Of a stretch of DNA of 64,000 nt, positions 27,660-35,456 are shown piece by piece. The DNA comes from Undibacterium cyanobacteriorum. Its GTDB lineage: Bacteria > Pseudomonadota > Gammaproteobacteria > Burkholderiales > Burkholderiaceae_D. Every line of letters begins with the position of its first letter. Positions within the stretch are counted from its first letter, which is position 1. The notes beneath the pieces were generated by a model. That model was not told where the DNA came from, ran no database searches, and saw only the letters and a list, made by a program, of their open reading frames with translations. The translations under genes were made by a program, and so were the position numbers. The stretch spans positions 62,001 to 126,000 of the forward strand of contig NZ_CP133720.1 in NCBI RefSeq assembly GCF_031326225.1, read 5' to 3'.

Positions 27660-28073
27660 ATGCAAAAAATAATCATCATTCTTCGCTGGTGTTTGGTCCC
27701 GATCGCCATGCTTGGTAGTTGGTATGCAGGGCTGATCTTGGGAATGGGCCTATATGGCTTGTTTGATCATTTCTGTCCTAGTTCCGAACGAGTTTCGGGC
27801 ATGTGCTATGCGTCATGGTTTCCGCTTGCTGAGCAAACCAGTTTTTGTGTTGGCGCTGGCACTGTCGCACTCTTGATGGTGCTGTCGGCCAGCTACGCAG
27901 CACCGGTCCGCAAGCCGTTCGTGGTGTGGAGTGTCTTCTTCGTGGGCTGCGCTGCCGCTTTGTATTTCGCCTTCGCTGCATCGGCCTGGCGTGAGAGTCT
28001 GACCGCTATATTTGTCGGATTTGTCAGCGCTTGGATCCTCAGTCGTCGCTGGCAGGCCGTGGCGCCACGTTAG
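27660..28073 (+). CDS. Small membrane protein of unknown function
   Basis: A 137-residue protein with four predicted membrane helices (LVPIAMLGSWYAGLILGMGL, about 60-80, FVVWSVFFVGCAAALYFAFA and LTAIFVGFVSAWIL). It is 33 bp downstream of the endopeptidase gene. No family recognised and no catalytic motif seen. Confidence 0.62.
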   Translation: MQKIIIILRWCLVPIAMLGSWYAGLILGMGLYGLFDHFCPSSERVSGMCYASWFPLAEQTSFCVGAGTVALLMVLSASYAAPVRKPFVVWSVFFVGCAAALYFAFAASAWRESLTAIFVGFVSAWILSRRWQAVAPR

Positions 28074-28199
28074 TTCCTATTTGTTGTTATTGATTCGGTC
28101 AGCTTGCTTGTGCAATGCGACATGTGGCAGAGTCGCTTGCGCGTCGATCGGGTCATGTTGACGCACATCATTCATAACAAACATAAAGGGAGCAATAAG

Positions 28200-28580
28200 A
28201 TGGATAGAAAGTTTTTGGTGGCTGCGTTGCTATATGCGGTGGCGGGTATGTGTTACGGCATCTATATGGCGGCTTCGAAAGATCATAGTCTTCACCCTGC
28301 CCACGCACATATTCTGTTGCTTGGCTTTGTGACCTCGTTTATCTATGGTGTGATTCACAAGCTGTGGTTAGGTGTTACCGCTGGCAAGCTCGCTACCGTG
28401 CAATTTGCCTTACACAATGTCGGCACCGTGGTCATGGGTGTTGCATTGACTCTGTTGCTCGCCCAAAAATTGCCTGAAGAAACGCTCGGCCCTATCTTGG
28501 GACTTTCCTCAGTGCTAGTGCTGATCTCGGCAGTGTTGATGTTGGTGATGTGCTTGAAGTCGGCCAAGAGTTCTACGTGA
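28200..28580 (+). CDS. Small four-helix membrane protein with conserved-looking His
   Basis: A 126-residue protein with four membrane helices. The segment LHPAHAHILLLGFVTSFIYG, followed by VIHKLW and later a His in FALHNVGTV, recalls the haem-binding His helices of heme-copper oxidase subunit I-like or related small cytochrome-type membrane proteins. The ATG at 28200 has AAAGGGAG upstream, which decides against the longer frame from 28104. Function uncertain; haem binding is a guess. Confidence 0.65.
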   Translation: MDRKFLVAALLYAVAGMCYGIYMAASKDHSLHPAHAHILLLGFVTSFIYGVIHKLWLGVTAGKLATVQFALHNVGTVVMGVALTLLLAQKLPEETLGPILGLSSVLVLISAVLMLVMCLKSAKSST

Positions 28581-28666
28581 TTTTTGAAGTCATCGCGGAC
28601 TTTTTTTGTAACTTCAGTGCCGCCCTAGTGTTAAAAATCAGCGTAGCACCGACTTGGGCCTCTCCA

Positions 28667-28711
28667 ATAAAAAACACCGCGCTATTCTCGAAGAGAGACC
28701 TAGCCGGTGTT
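28667..28711 (-). terminator. Putative terminator downstream of the VOC/hpd genes
   Basis: Read on the minus strand: AACACCG, a 25-nt loop with a small inner hairpin, CGGTGTT, then TTTTATT. It lies about 100 bp past the VOC gene stop. The long loop lowers confidence. Confidence 0.5.
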
Positions 28712-28765
28712 AAAGCTGTACGAAGTGTACAGAGGGAGACAAAGGAATGCGGAATACGCGTGTGA

Positions 28766-28809
28766 ACTCTAAGTTGCTCTAGAGTTGCTCTTAAGTTGGA
28801 CTGAAGTTC
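28766..28809. repeat. Degenerate tandem repeat, 4 x 11 bp
   Basis: Four 11-bp units ACTCTAAGTTG, CTCTAGAGTTG, CTCTTAAGTTG and GACTGAAGTTC lie directly beyond the stop codon (28815) of the minus-strand VOC gene. Confidence 0.75.
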
Positions 28810-28814
28810 AGTCC

Positions 28815-29354
28815 TTACGCCGCCGCAAATTCTTTCTCATGCAACCATGCCGCATGATGCACCGTACGCTTGCTGGCCGTCCAATCTTCCAACATTTGTG
28901 GTGCGATTTCCTTGAGCTTTTTCAACATTTCTGGAGTCGAGGTGTTGGCCGCTAATTCAATGCGATGACCGTTGGGATCATTGAAATAAATCGATTGGAA
29001 GAGTTCGTGATTGGTCGGTCCAATCACTTCTAAACCCATGCTTTCCAAATGTGTTTTGGCTTGCATCAAGCTCTCTAAACTATCGACTTGGAAGGCTAAA
29101 TGTTGCACCCATGCCGGTGTATTGGGGTCGCGGCCCATCTCTGGTGAATTGGGAATTTCAAAAAAAGCCAAGACATTGCCATTGCCTGCATCAAGGAAAA
29201 CATGCATGTAAGGATCAGGCTCTTTGGTCGATGGCACGCGATCTTCCGAGATCGCTAACATGAAATCCATGCCTAAGGCCTTTTGATAAAACTCGACAGT
29301 TTCCTTGGTGTCGCGGCAACGATATGCCACATGATGTACGCCTTGTAAGGCCAT
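28815..29354 (-). CDS. VOC-superfamily (glyoxalase/dioxygenase-like) protein
   Basis: A 179-residue vicinal-oxygen-chelate protein with two beta-alpha-beta-beta-beta halves: HHVAYRCRDTKETVEFYQKA (about 7-26), VQHLAFQVDSLESLM (about 83-97) and SIYFNDPNGHRIELAAN (about 126-141). The metal ligands are probably His8 or His7, His85 and Glu138. Family members include glyoxalase I, extradiol dioxygenases and epimerases. It follows hpd on the same strand (80 bp), so it may act on a product of tyrosine breakdown. The 25-residue tail after VOC (TASKRTVHHAAWLHEKEF) is unusual. Confidence 0.82.
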   Translation of the reverse strand: MALQGVHHVAYRCRDTKETVEFYQKALGMDFMLAISEDRVPSTKEPDPYMHVFLDAGNGNVLAFFEIPNSPEMGRDPNTPAWVQHLAFQVDSLESLMQAKTHLESMGLEVIGPTNHELFQSIYFNDPNGHRIELAANTSTPEMLKKLKEIAPQMLEDWTASKRTVHHAAWLHEKEFAAA

Positions 29355-29378
29355 GATGTTCTCCTAAATTTGTGCGTC

Positions 29379-29398
29379 ATTCCCGCGAAGGCGGGAAT
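29379..29398. repeat. dRS3-like 20-bp inverted repeat
   Basis: ATTCCCGC-GAAG-GCGGGAAT between the VOC gene and hpd. It has the same format (ATTCCC-N8-GGGAAT) as neisserial dRS3 elements and as four other perfect copies in this window. Confidence 0.85.
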
Positions 29399-29433
29399 TC
29401 AGTGTCTTTGCTTTTTCCGTTATTTTCTATCGC

Positions 29434-30468
29434 TTAAATTACACCGCGACGTTCCTGATCTTTTTCGATGGAACGGAATAAAGCACCGAAATTACCTTCG
29501 CCGAAACTCAAATTATTTTCGCGTTGGATGATTTCAATGAAGATAGGGCCGATGATGTTTTTAGTGAAGATTTGCAGCAAGTAACCATCATCATCGCCGT
29601 CGACTAACACTTGATGCTGGGCGATGCGAGCATGGTCTTGACGCACATTGGGCACACGTTGGAACACGTCAGCATAGTAGTCGTCATCGATGTCGAGAGT
29701 TTCAATATCACTGCCGTCGAGTTGATCGAGTGAGTGCAAAATATCCGTCGTCAAGAAAGCCAAATGCTGTACGCCCGGACCGTTGTAGTCGCGCAGATAC
29801 TCTGCAATTTGATCTTGCTCGTTCTTCGGTTGATTGATAGGGATGCAGAAACTGCCATCCGGTGAACGCAAAGCGTAGCTGGTCAAACCAGTTTTCGCGC
29901 CTTGAATATCGAAGTAACGCACTTCGGTGAAACCAAAAATCTCTTTGTAGAAGCTAGCCCATTTTTCTTGCTCACCGAACGGGACGTTATTGGTCAAATG
30001 GTCGACCGTCAAGAAGCCTTTATCAGCTTGAATCAGTGGCGACGCGAGTGCTGCGAAGTCGCGCTCGTAAATAGAAGCACCGGTGGAAGTTGGTTCGATG
30101 AAATAAATCACACTTTCGCCAATGCCGTAGACCGCTGGATAGGCGTGATCTTTATCGCTGTCGGCAACAGCGCGCGCACCGCGTTTCACCGCCTCTTCGA
30201 GCGCGAGAGCGGCATTGTCCACGCGCCAGCCCATAGAGCAAATCGAAGGACCGTGCTTTTTCGCGAATGCAGCGGAGAATCCTTGACGCTCATTGTTGAT
30301 GAGGAAGTGAATATCGTTCTGGCGGAAATAGCTGATGTCTTTGCTAGGATGTTGGCGCAATTTGGAGAAACCAAAAGCCCAAAACAATTTTTCTAAGTGT
30401 TCTGCCGAAGGGCCGCAGAATTCAGTGAATTCGATACCGCGCAGATTGAGAGGATTCGCTTGTGTCAT
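29434..30468 (-). CDS. hpd: 4-hydroxyphenylpyruvate dioxygenase
   Basis: A 344-residue Fe(II) dioxygenase that turns 4-hydroxyphenylpyruvate into homogentisate in tyrosine and phenylalanine catabolism. The iron ligands are His157 (VDHLTNNV), His235 (GVQHLAFLT) and Glu312 (FIEIIQR). The C-terminal GEGNFGALFRSIEKDQERRG is the family hallmark closing helix. It reads divergently from a LysR regulator across a 145-bp region that contains a perfect LysR-type box. No homogentisate dioxygenase gene adjoins it, so the pathway continues elsewhere, or the product feeds pigment or quinone synthesis. Confidence 0.95.
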   Translation of the reverse strand: MTQANPLNLRGIEFTEFCGPSAEHLEKLFWAFGFSKLRQHPSKDISYFRQNDIHFLINNERQGFSAAFAKKHGPSICSMGWRVDNAALALEEAVKRGARAVADSDKDHAYPAVYGIGESVIYFIEPTSTGASIYERDFAALASPLIQADKGFLTVDHLTNNVPFGEQEKWASFYKEIFGFTEVRYFDIQGAKTGLTSYALRSPDGSFCIPINQPKNEQDQIAEYLRDYNGPGVQHLAFLTTDILHSLDQLDGSDIETLDIDDDYYADVFQRVPNVRQDHARIAQHQVLVDGDDDGYLLQIFTKNIIGPIFIEIIQRENNLSFGEGNFGALFRSIEKDQERRGVI

Positions 30469-30491
30469 CGTTGGTCTCCAAAAAATTATGG

Positions 30492-30510
30492 GGCTAACAC
30501 CGCGTTAGCC
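30492..30510. promoter_or_regulatory. LysR-type operator between hpd and the LysR gene
   Basis: Perfect inverted repeat GGCTAAC-ACCGC-GTTAGCC. Within it T30495 and A30507 are separated by 11 bases, the classical T-N11-A LysR box. It ends 24 bp upstream of the hpd start codon and 104 bp from the LysR start, fitting control of hpd and autoregulation. Confidence 0.75.
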
Positions 30511-30613
30511 ATGGTTTTCGCTAATGTAATTAAGGTAGATCAACAAAAAAAGCGTAATCTTTCGCTAGACTTCATCAAATATTTCGATGATCTTTTCGAT
30601 GGATGGAGTTGGT

Positions 30614-31486
30614 ATGAGCCTGGACCTTAATTTCATGTTGGCACTCGATACCGTGGTGCGCGAAGGCAGCGTGGCAAAGGCCGCTTTGCGTTTGCATCGA
30701 GCTCAATCAGCAATTAGTTATCAAATTAAACAGCTAGAGCAGCAGCTGGGCTTGAGCTTGCTCGATCGTGATGGCTACCGCGTCAAATTGACCTCGGCTG
30801 GCGAAGTGATCTTGAACGAAGGACGTCGCCTCTTAATTCAAGCGAACCAACTCGAACACTTAGCGCGTGAGTTTAATCAAGCCTGGGAAGCGAAGTTACT
30901 GGTGATCGTTGATGGCATTTTGCCCCTGCAGACGATTTTGAAAGCGTTGAAAGACTTGGCGGAGGAAGGAGCGCCGACCCGCGTGCAAGTCAAAGTGGAA
31001 TTCTTACGCGGTGTGCAGCATCGCTTCGAAACCGAAAAAGCCGATTTGATGATCGTGAAAGATTATGTGGCGCATCCGCATTTACATGCAGAGAATTTAC
31101 AAGAAATCGAATGTGTTTTGTGTGTCGCACCAGAACATGCCTTGGCGAGTATGAAAAAAGTCAGCCTCGCCCAATTGCAGGAACACACGGAATTATCGGT
31201 GCAAGACTCCAGTCAAAGCGGCAATGATGAACACGTGTTTGGCAGTGAACGCGTGTTCTATTTGGATGGTTTTTTCGCTAAGAAGGAGGCCTTATTGATG
31301 GGACTCGGTTATGGGTGGATGCCGAGTTTCTTGGTCAAAGACGAACTGAAGAAACGAAAGCTGGTCGAAGTCAAATTCGAAGAAGGCTCGCGTTATCGAT
31401 TTGTGCCGCGCATGGTCCACCATCGGGATCAGGCTCTCGGGCGAGCAGGCCGCCGTCTTGCCGAGTTACTCCGTGCAGAAGCTTAA
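30614..31486 (+). CDS. LysR-family transcriptional regulator (divergent from hpd)
   Basis: A 290-residue LysR-type regulator. The N-terminal HTH is at about 4-62 (LNFMLALDTVVREGSVAKAA, then LHRAQSAISYQIKQLEQQLG). The effector domain spans about 90-285. The ATG at 30614 has TGGAG 5 bp upstream; in-frame upstream starts are less likely. Divergence from hpd and the shared LysR box suggest it controls aromatic amino-acid breakdown, perhaps with hydroxyphenylpyruvate or homogentisate as ligand; that is inference. Confidence 0.88.
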   Translation: MSLDLNFMLALDTVVREGSVAKAALRLHRAQSAISYQIKQLEQQLGLSLLDRDGYRVKLTSAGEVILNEGRRLLIQANQLEHLAREFNQAWEAKLLVIVDGILPLQTILKALKDLAEEGAPTRVQVKVEFLRGVQHRFETEKADLMIVKDYVAHPHLHAENLQEIECVLCVAPEHALASMKKVSLAQLQEHTELSVQDSSQSGNDEHVFGSERVFYLDGFFAKKEALLMGLGYGWMPSFLVKDELKKRKLVEVKFEEGSRYRFVPRMVHHRDQALGRAGRRLAELLRAEA

Positions 31487-31890
31487 ATGAACTGAGTTCG
31501 ACCGAGTTGGACTGAATTGTGTTGAGTTGTGTTGCCTAAAGAAGCTATCAGAGTGATTAAAAAGGCGCGATTTCTACGAGCCAGCGATGAAAAAATGCAA
31601 CACCGCGATTTTGATAGAATGGCTGGGCTCAAAGTCATTGAGTTTTGCTTATTTCGATATAAATCAGTCGCTTAGATGGGGTGGTGTGGCCGCAATGTGG
31701 TCGCTTTGTAGCCTTCGATATGTGGCTATTTTGACTTCTCTATCGACTTCTTTAATGCAAAAACACTGGCAAAGCGCAGGGCTTTTACTTCCTGTCATAA
31801 AAGGCCGTTATGCTTGATGCCTGATCACCTGTTTTGCCTTTGATTCACATATCCATTTTTGGAATTTGATTGCACCAACTTTCTATTCAC
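31487..31890. other. Intergenic spacer between LysR gene and S1 protease gene
   Basis: About 400 bp. The left end holds the 10-bp tandem repeats. The rest is AT-rich and should contain the protease promoter. A 76-codon frame at 31587-31817 shows no ribosome site or recognisable protein and was not accepted as a gene. Confidence 0.5.
31491..31530. repeat. Degenerate tandem repeat, 4 x 10 bp
   Basis: Units AACTGAGTTC, GACCGAGTTG, GACTGAATTG and TGTTGAGTTG, followed by a half unit. It begins 4 bp after the LysR-gene stop codon. Confidence 0.75.
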
Positions 31891-33312
31891 ATGATGTCTG
31901 AAAAATATTCTCAAACCCTAACGTGGTGTGCCTGCTTGTTATTGAGCATCGTGGCGAGTTCGGTCGCACTTCCCTCCTTCGCACAGAAACAAAGCGAGCA
32001 AGATAGTGCGCGTCAGACCACTGGCGAATCGGTATTGCCGCAACCCTCTTCAGCGGCGCAGAAGCTGTATAGCGTGGCCAAGAATGATTTATTGCAGATT
32101 CGCGTACTGGTGAAAAATGGGCGCACGCAATCCTCGGTTGGCTCAGGCTTCTTCGTCGATGACAGCGATTTAGTAGTGACGAATTATCACGTGGTGTCGC
32201 AGATTGCTCTTGAGCCCGAGGTTTACATCGGTGAATTTGTCGACACCAATGATCAGCGTGGTACGGTCGAATTATTGGCGGTCGATGTTCTACATGATTT
32301 GGCAGTGGTCCGCGTGAGTCGCAAGGGTAAAGGTTTTTTTAAGATTCCGAGCAACGCCAATCAACTGGCACCTTTGTCGCAAGGACAGTATCTGTATTCT
32401 TTAGGTAACCCGCTCGATTTGGGATTCGCGATTTCGGAAGGTGCCTACAATGGTGTAATCGGGCGTTCGTTTTATGATCAATTTATGTTCACTGGGCCGA
32501 TTAATGCCGGCATGAGTGGCGGTCCCAACGTCAATAGTGCAGGCGCTTTAGCGGGAGTCAATGTGGCGAAGCGAACCGACGGAGAATTGGTGAGCTTCTT
32601 GGTGCCGGCTCGTTATGTGGTCGATTTGATTAATCGTGTGAAGACACAGAAGCAGGTGCCAAGTTCATTTAGCCAAGAAGTGGGACGTCAATTACTGACG
32701 CATCAAAACTTCATGATCGATAAGTTACTTGAAAATAATTTGAGTTCTAAATTACTGGGACGTTATTTGGTGCCTGTACGTGAGTCCGATCAGATGCGCT
32801 GCTGGGGTAGCTCGAATACGAAAGAAGAAACCGCCTACTCCGAAGACAAAATGAACTGCGCCATGGAATCTTCGCTCTTTGTGTCGGGCAAATTGCAGAC
32901 TGGTTTGGTCGCGATGACGCACACTTTGTTGCAATCGAAAAAACTGGATGCCTTGCGCTTCTCGCGTTTGATTAGCGAACGATTTAAGAATCAAATTTAC
33001 GCAAGCACGCGTCAAGCTAGTGTCACTGCGCCAGCTTGTATAGAGGATTTTATCAAGAATGAAGGCGTCTCGATGCGAGCGGTTGTGTGCACCCGCGCCT
33101 ATCGTAAATTTCCAGAACTGTATGATTTCATCGTGATCAGCAGCAGCCTTGATCAATCGAAGGAAGTCCTGCAAAGTCGACTCGATGTGCGCGGTGTTTC
33201 GTATCAAAATGGTTTGCGAGCAACGCGGGTGTTCTTGAAGGGCATTAGCATGAGCCCGATTACCGCGGGCATTGCGGTTGACGTCAACACTAGCAAAGGA
33301 GAGGCAAAATGA
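31891..33312 (+). CDS. Exported S1 (trypsin/DegP-like) serine protease
   Basis: A 473-residue protein with a signal peptide (about 1-33, ending SVALPSFAQ). The catalytic triad is His100 (VTNYHVVS), Asp136 (LHDLAVVRV) and Ser209 (GMSGGP), in a domain running to about residue 260. There is no PDZ domain as in DegP. Instead the C-terminal about 220 residues form an unrecognised Cys-containing domain (MRCWGSSNT, MNCAMESS, APACIEDF and VVCTRAY). Starts at 31891 and 31894 fit the signal peptide; a TTG at 31870 is less likely. The stop overlaps the FHA gene start by 4 bp, so the two products are made together and probably act as one periplasmic protease / inner-membrane FHA module. Confidence 0.85.
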   Translation: MMSEKYSQTLTWCACLLLSIVASSVALPSFAQKQSEQDSARQTTGESVLPQPSSAAQKLYSVAKNDLLQIRVLVKNGRTQSSVGSGFFVDDSDLVVTNYHVVSQIALEPEVYIGEFVDTNDQRGTVELLAVDVLHDLAVVRVSRKGKGFFKIPSNANQLAPLSQGQYLYSLGNPLDLGFAISEGAYNGVIGRSFYDQFMFTGPINAGMSGGPNVNSAGALAGVNVAKRTDGELVSFLVPARYVVDLINRVKTQKQVPSSFSQEVGRQLLTHQNFMIDKLLENNLSSKLLGRYLVPVRESDQMRCWGSSNTKEETAYSEDKMNCAMESSLFVSGKLQTGLVAMTHTLLQSKKLDALRFSRLISERFKNQIYASTRQASVTAPACIEDFIKNEGVSMRAVVCTRAYRKFPELYDFIVISSSLDQSKEVLQSRLDVRGVSYQNGLRATRVFLKGISMSPITAGIAVDVNTSKGEAK

Positions 33313-34286
33313 GTGCGCCATTCTTTGTAGAAGTCTTAAGCCGCAACGGCGAAGTCGAGCAACGCCATCAAGTTGCGGAACTACCGATCCGTTTGGGACG
33401 AGCCTATGACAACGATGTCATTTTGGATGATGAACATGTCGCGGCGCGACATGCTGTGGTCGATGAAAATGAAGAAGGTAGTTTGCAAATTCGCGATCTT
33501 GGAAGCCGTAATGGCATGCGTTATCAGGGGCGTCGTCAAGAGCAATTGGAGCTGACAGGGCACACCATCGTGCGCTTGGGGCAAACTCATATTCGCGTGC
33601 GTCGTTCGAATTTTGAAGTGGAGCCTGAAGCGCTCGACACCAGTAATTATCAATGGGAAGGATGGCGTCCAGCCTTGGTTGGCGCGCTGATGATCACGGG
33701 CTTAACCGCCTCCACGACTTGGATTACGCAGACCGATGGATTCAATTTAATCGTGTATTTGCAGGCAGTGATTTCAGTGCTATTGGCGACCGTTTTGTGG
33801 AGTGGCATTTGGGCCGCCGCGAATCGTATTTTCGGACGCAGTCCACGCTTTGGTCGTCACTTATTTGTGGTGGCATGTGCCATGGTGGGTTTGCAATTGT
33901 GGTACATCTTGGCAGCGGGGATCGGCTTCATGTTTTCGTGGGAATGGCTATCGCGTTACAGCAGCCATATCGAAATCTTAGTATTGGCCATCGCGATTTA
34001 TTTCCACCTCAGTACCATCAAACGTCGTTATACACGGGGCTTGTTGATGATCACTCTGTTCTGTGCCTCGATAGGCTCAGGACTCGTGTTGATGACGCAT
34101 CAAAAGAATACCGGTATGCTCGGTGACGAATTGTATATGGGCGATTTATTCGCGCCCGGTTTGCATGTGGCGCGTGATGACGATGTGGATCATTTTGTGC
34201 AGAGTGCTGACAAACTTAAGGCGCAAATTGACCGTGAACGTAGTCGCGCAATACCGAGTGCTGAACTTGAAGCGGATGAAGATTAA
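33309..34286 (+). CDS. FHA-domain inner-membrane protein
   Basis: A 325-residue protein. The N-terminal FHA domain (about 5-97) carries the phosphothreonine-binding residues: LGRAYDNDVIL, the stretch EHVAARHAVV and LGSRNGMRYQG. It is followed by about six membrane helices (about 118-280) and a short acidic tail. FHA domains bind phosphothreonine peptides, so a Ser/Thr kinase is expected elsewhere. It overlaps the protease gene (ATGA). The layout suggests a signal passed across the membrane between the cytoplasmic FHA and the exported protease; this is inference. Confidence 0.85.
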   Translation: MSAPFFVEVLSRNGEVEQRHQVAELPIRLGRAYDNDVILDDEHVAARHAVVDENEEGSLQIRDLGSRNGMRYQGRRQEQLELTGHTIVRLGQTHIRVRRSNFEVEPEALDTSNYQWEGWRPALVGALMITGLTASTTWITQTDGFNLIVYLQAVISVLLATVLWSGIWAAANRIFGRSPRFGRHLFVVACAMVGLQLWYILAAGIGFMFSWEWLSRYSSHIEILVLAIAIYFHLSTIKRRYTRGLLMITLFCASIGSGLVLMTHQKNTGMLGDELYMGDLFAPGLHVARDDDVDHFVQSADKLKAQIDRERSRAIPSAELEADED

Positions 34287-34297
34287 GGAGTAGTGTG

Positions 34298-34597
34298 ATG
34301 GTTTTTTATGAAGTCAGCGTCGAGGTGCGCGCCGATCTGCGCGAGGCTTTCGTGCACTATATGCGCAGCAAACATCTGCCCGAAATTCTGGCGACAGGAT
34401 GTTTTCGCCATATCCGTTTTGATCAAGCCAGCGACACGCTATTCCGCAGCTGTTATCAAGCCGAGACAGAAGCTGATTTTCAACGTTATCTCGAACAGCA
34501 CGCGCCAGCCATGCGTGCCGATTTTATGCAGCATTTTCCGGAAGGCTGTACGCCAAGCCGTGTCGTGTTTAAGGATTTATTTAGTCTGCATGCCTAA
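34298..34597 (+). CDS. DUF4286 family protein
   Basis: A 99-residue protein matching the DUF4286 pattern: VFYEVSVEVRADLREAFVHY, then RSKHLPEILATGCF and QRYLEQHAPAMRADF, a small ferredoxin-like alpha/beta fold related to the ABM and YCII groups. Function unknown. The ATG at 34298 has AAGGAG 7 bp upstream (a GTG at 34295 is too close). It lies 11 bp after the FHA gene and may belong to the same transcript, although such genes often stand alone. Confidence 0.8.
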   Translation: MVFYEVSVEVRADLREAFVHYMRSKHLPEILATGCFRHIRFDQASDTLFRSCYQAETEADFQRYLEQHAPAMRADFMQHFPEGCTPSRVVFKDLFSLHA

Positions 34598-34636
34598 GCA
34601 TTAGCATGGCCTTGGGGCGACGATTCAAAACCCCCA

Positions 34637-35359
34637 TTATGCTTCGCCCAACCACTTGGCGAACTGGCGCTCACCTTTGCGGGTAATGCTGAGCGCGCGA
34701 CTATCAAGCTCACGCTCGACCCATGCTTGTTGAATCAAGAACTGCAGCAGTTGCGCGCCGAAAGCACCACCGAGGTGCGGACGGCGTTCACTCCAATCGA
34801 GACAGGCACAAGCAAAACGACGTCGACTCTTGTTTTTTGTTGGCTGCGCACTAAGATGATTGTCGATGCTACAGGTGACTCCTAGATTTTCAAAAAAGAC
34901 TCGACCTGCTTCACTCAAATGATACAGATTGACATCGTCTTGATTCGTTTCAAAATAGCCTTGCTGCAAAAAATAATCATGCATGCGCACGGCGATCTCA
35001 CCTGCCATATGGTCATAGCAAGTTCGCGCTCTTTGTAGTCGCGAAGGCGTGTTTGGTTTAAAACGCGGACGTGCCGGCGCAGCCAAATTCATCAGGGCTT
35101 CTAAGACTTGTGCAACCTCGGGCCCCTGCAATTGGAAATAACGATGCTTGCCTTGCGCCACCATGCTGATTAAGTTTTGCTCGCGTAGCTTGGCGAGATG
35201 GCTACTGGCGGTGGACGCTGAAATATCGGCGAGCGTTGCGAGTTCAGTGGCAGTGCGGGCGCGTTGATCGAGCAAGGCACAGAGCATGCTCGCCCGTGCA
35301 GGCTCAGCGATGGCGGCAGCAACGGCCGCTAATTGAAGTTCACTCGTTTTGGCATCCAT
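34637..35359 (-). CDS. ArsR-family winged-helix regulator
   Basis: A 240-residue regulator. The N-terminal ArsR domain (about 5-85) reads IAEPARASMLCALLDQRART, then ATELATLADISASTASSHLA and KLREQNLISMVAQGKHRYFQL. The Cys metal box of classical ArsR is absent. The C-terminal about 130 residues (CYDHMAGEIAVRMHD, then RRRFACACLDWSERRPHLGG) form an effector domain seen in some longer family members. The start at 35359 (MDAKTSEL) is the natural family start. Divergent orientation to the P450 gene across 97 bp suggests it controls that cluster. Confidence 0.85.
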   Translation of the reverse strand: MDAKTSELQLAAVAAAIAEPARASMLCALLDQRARTATELATLADISASTASSHLAKLREQNLISMVAQGKHRYFQLQGPEVAQVLEALMNLAAPARPRFKPNTPSRLQRARTCYDHMAGEIAVRMHDYFLQQGYFETNQDDVNLYHLSEAGRVFFENLGVTCSIDNHLSAQPTKNKSRRRFACACLDWSERRPHLGGAFGAQLLQFLIQQAWVERELDSRALSITRKGERQFAKWLGEA

Positions 35360-35456
35360 GCTTCGATGGTAAGCGAATTGTTCATGCTTCACAAGGCGTA
35401 GACTACGGTCTTCTTTATCGCAATCTTGTGCAGTCCTTGTTCATTGAGAATCAAGC

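Noticed and set aside
31587..31817. 76-codon open frame in the LysR-protease spacer
   Set aside because: No ribosome site, odd composition and no protein-like pattern or neighbour support.
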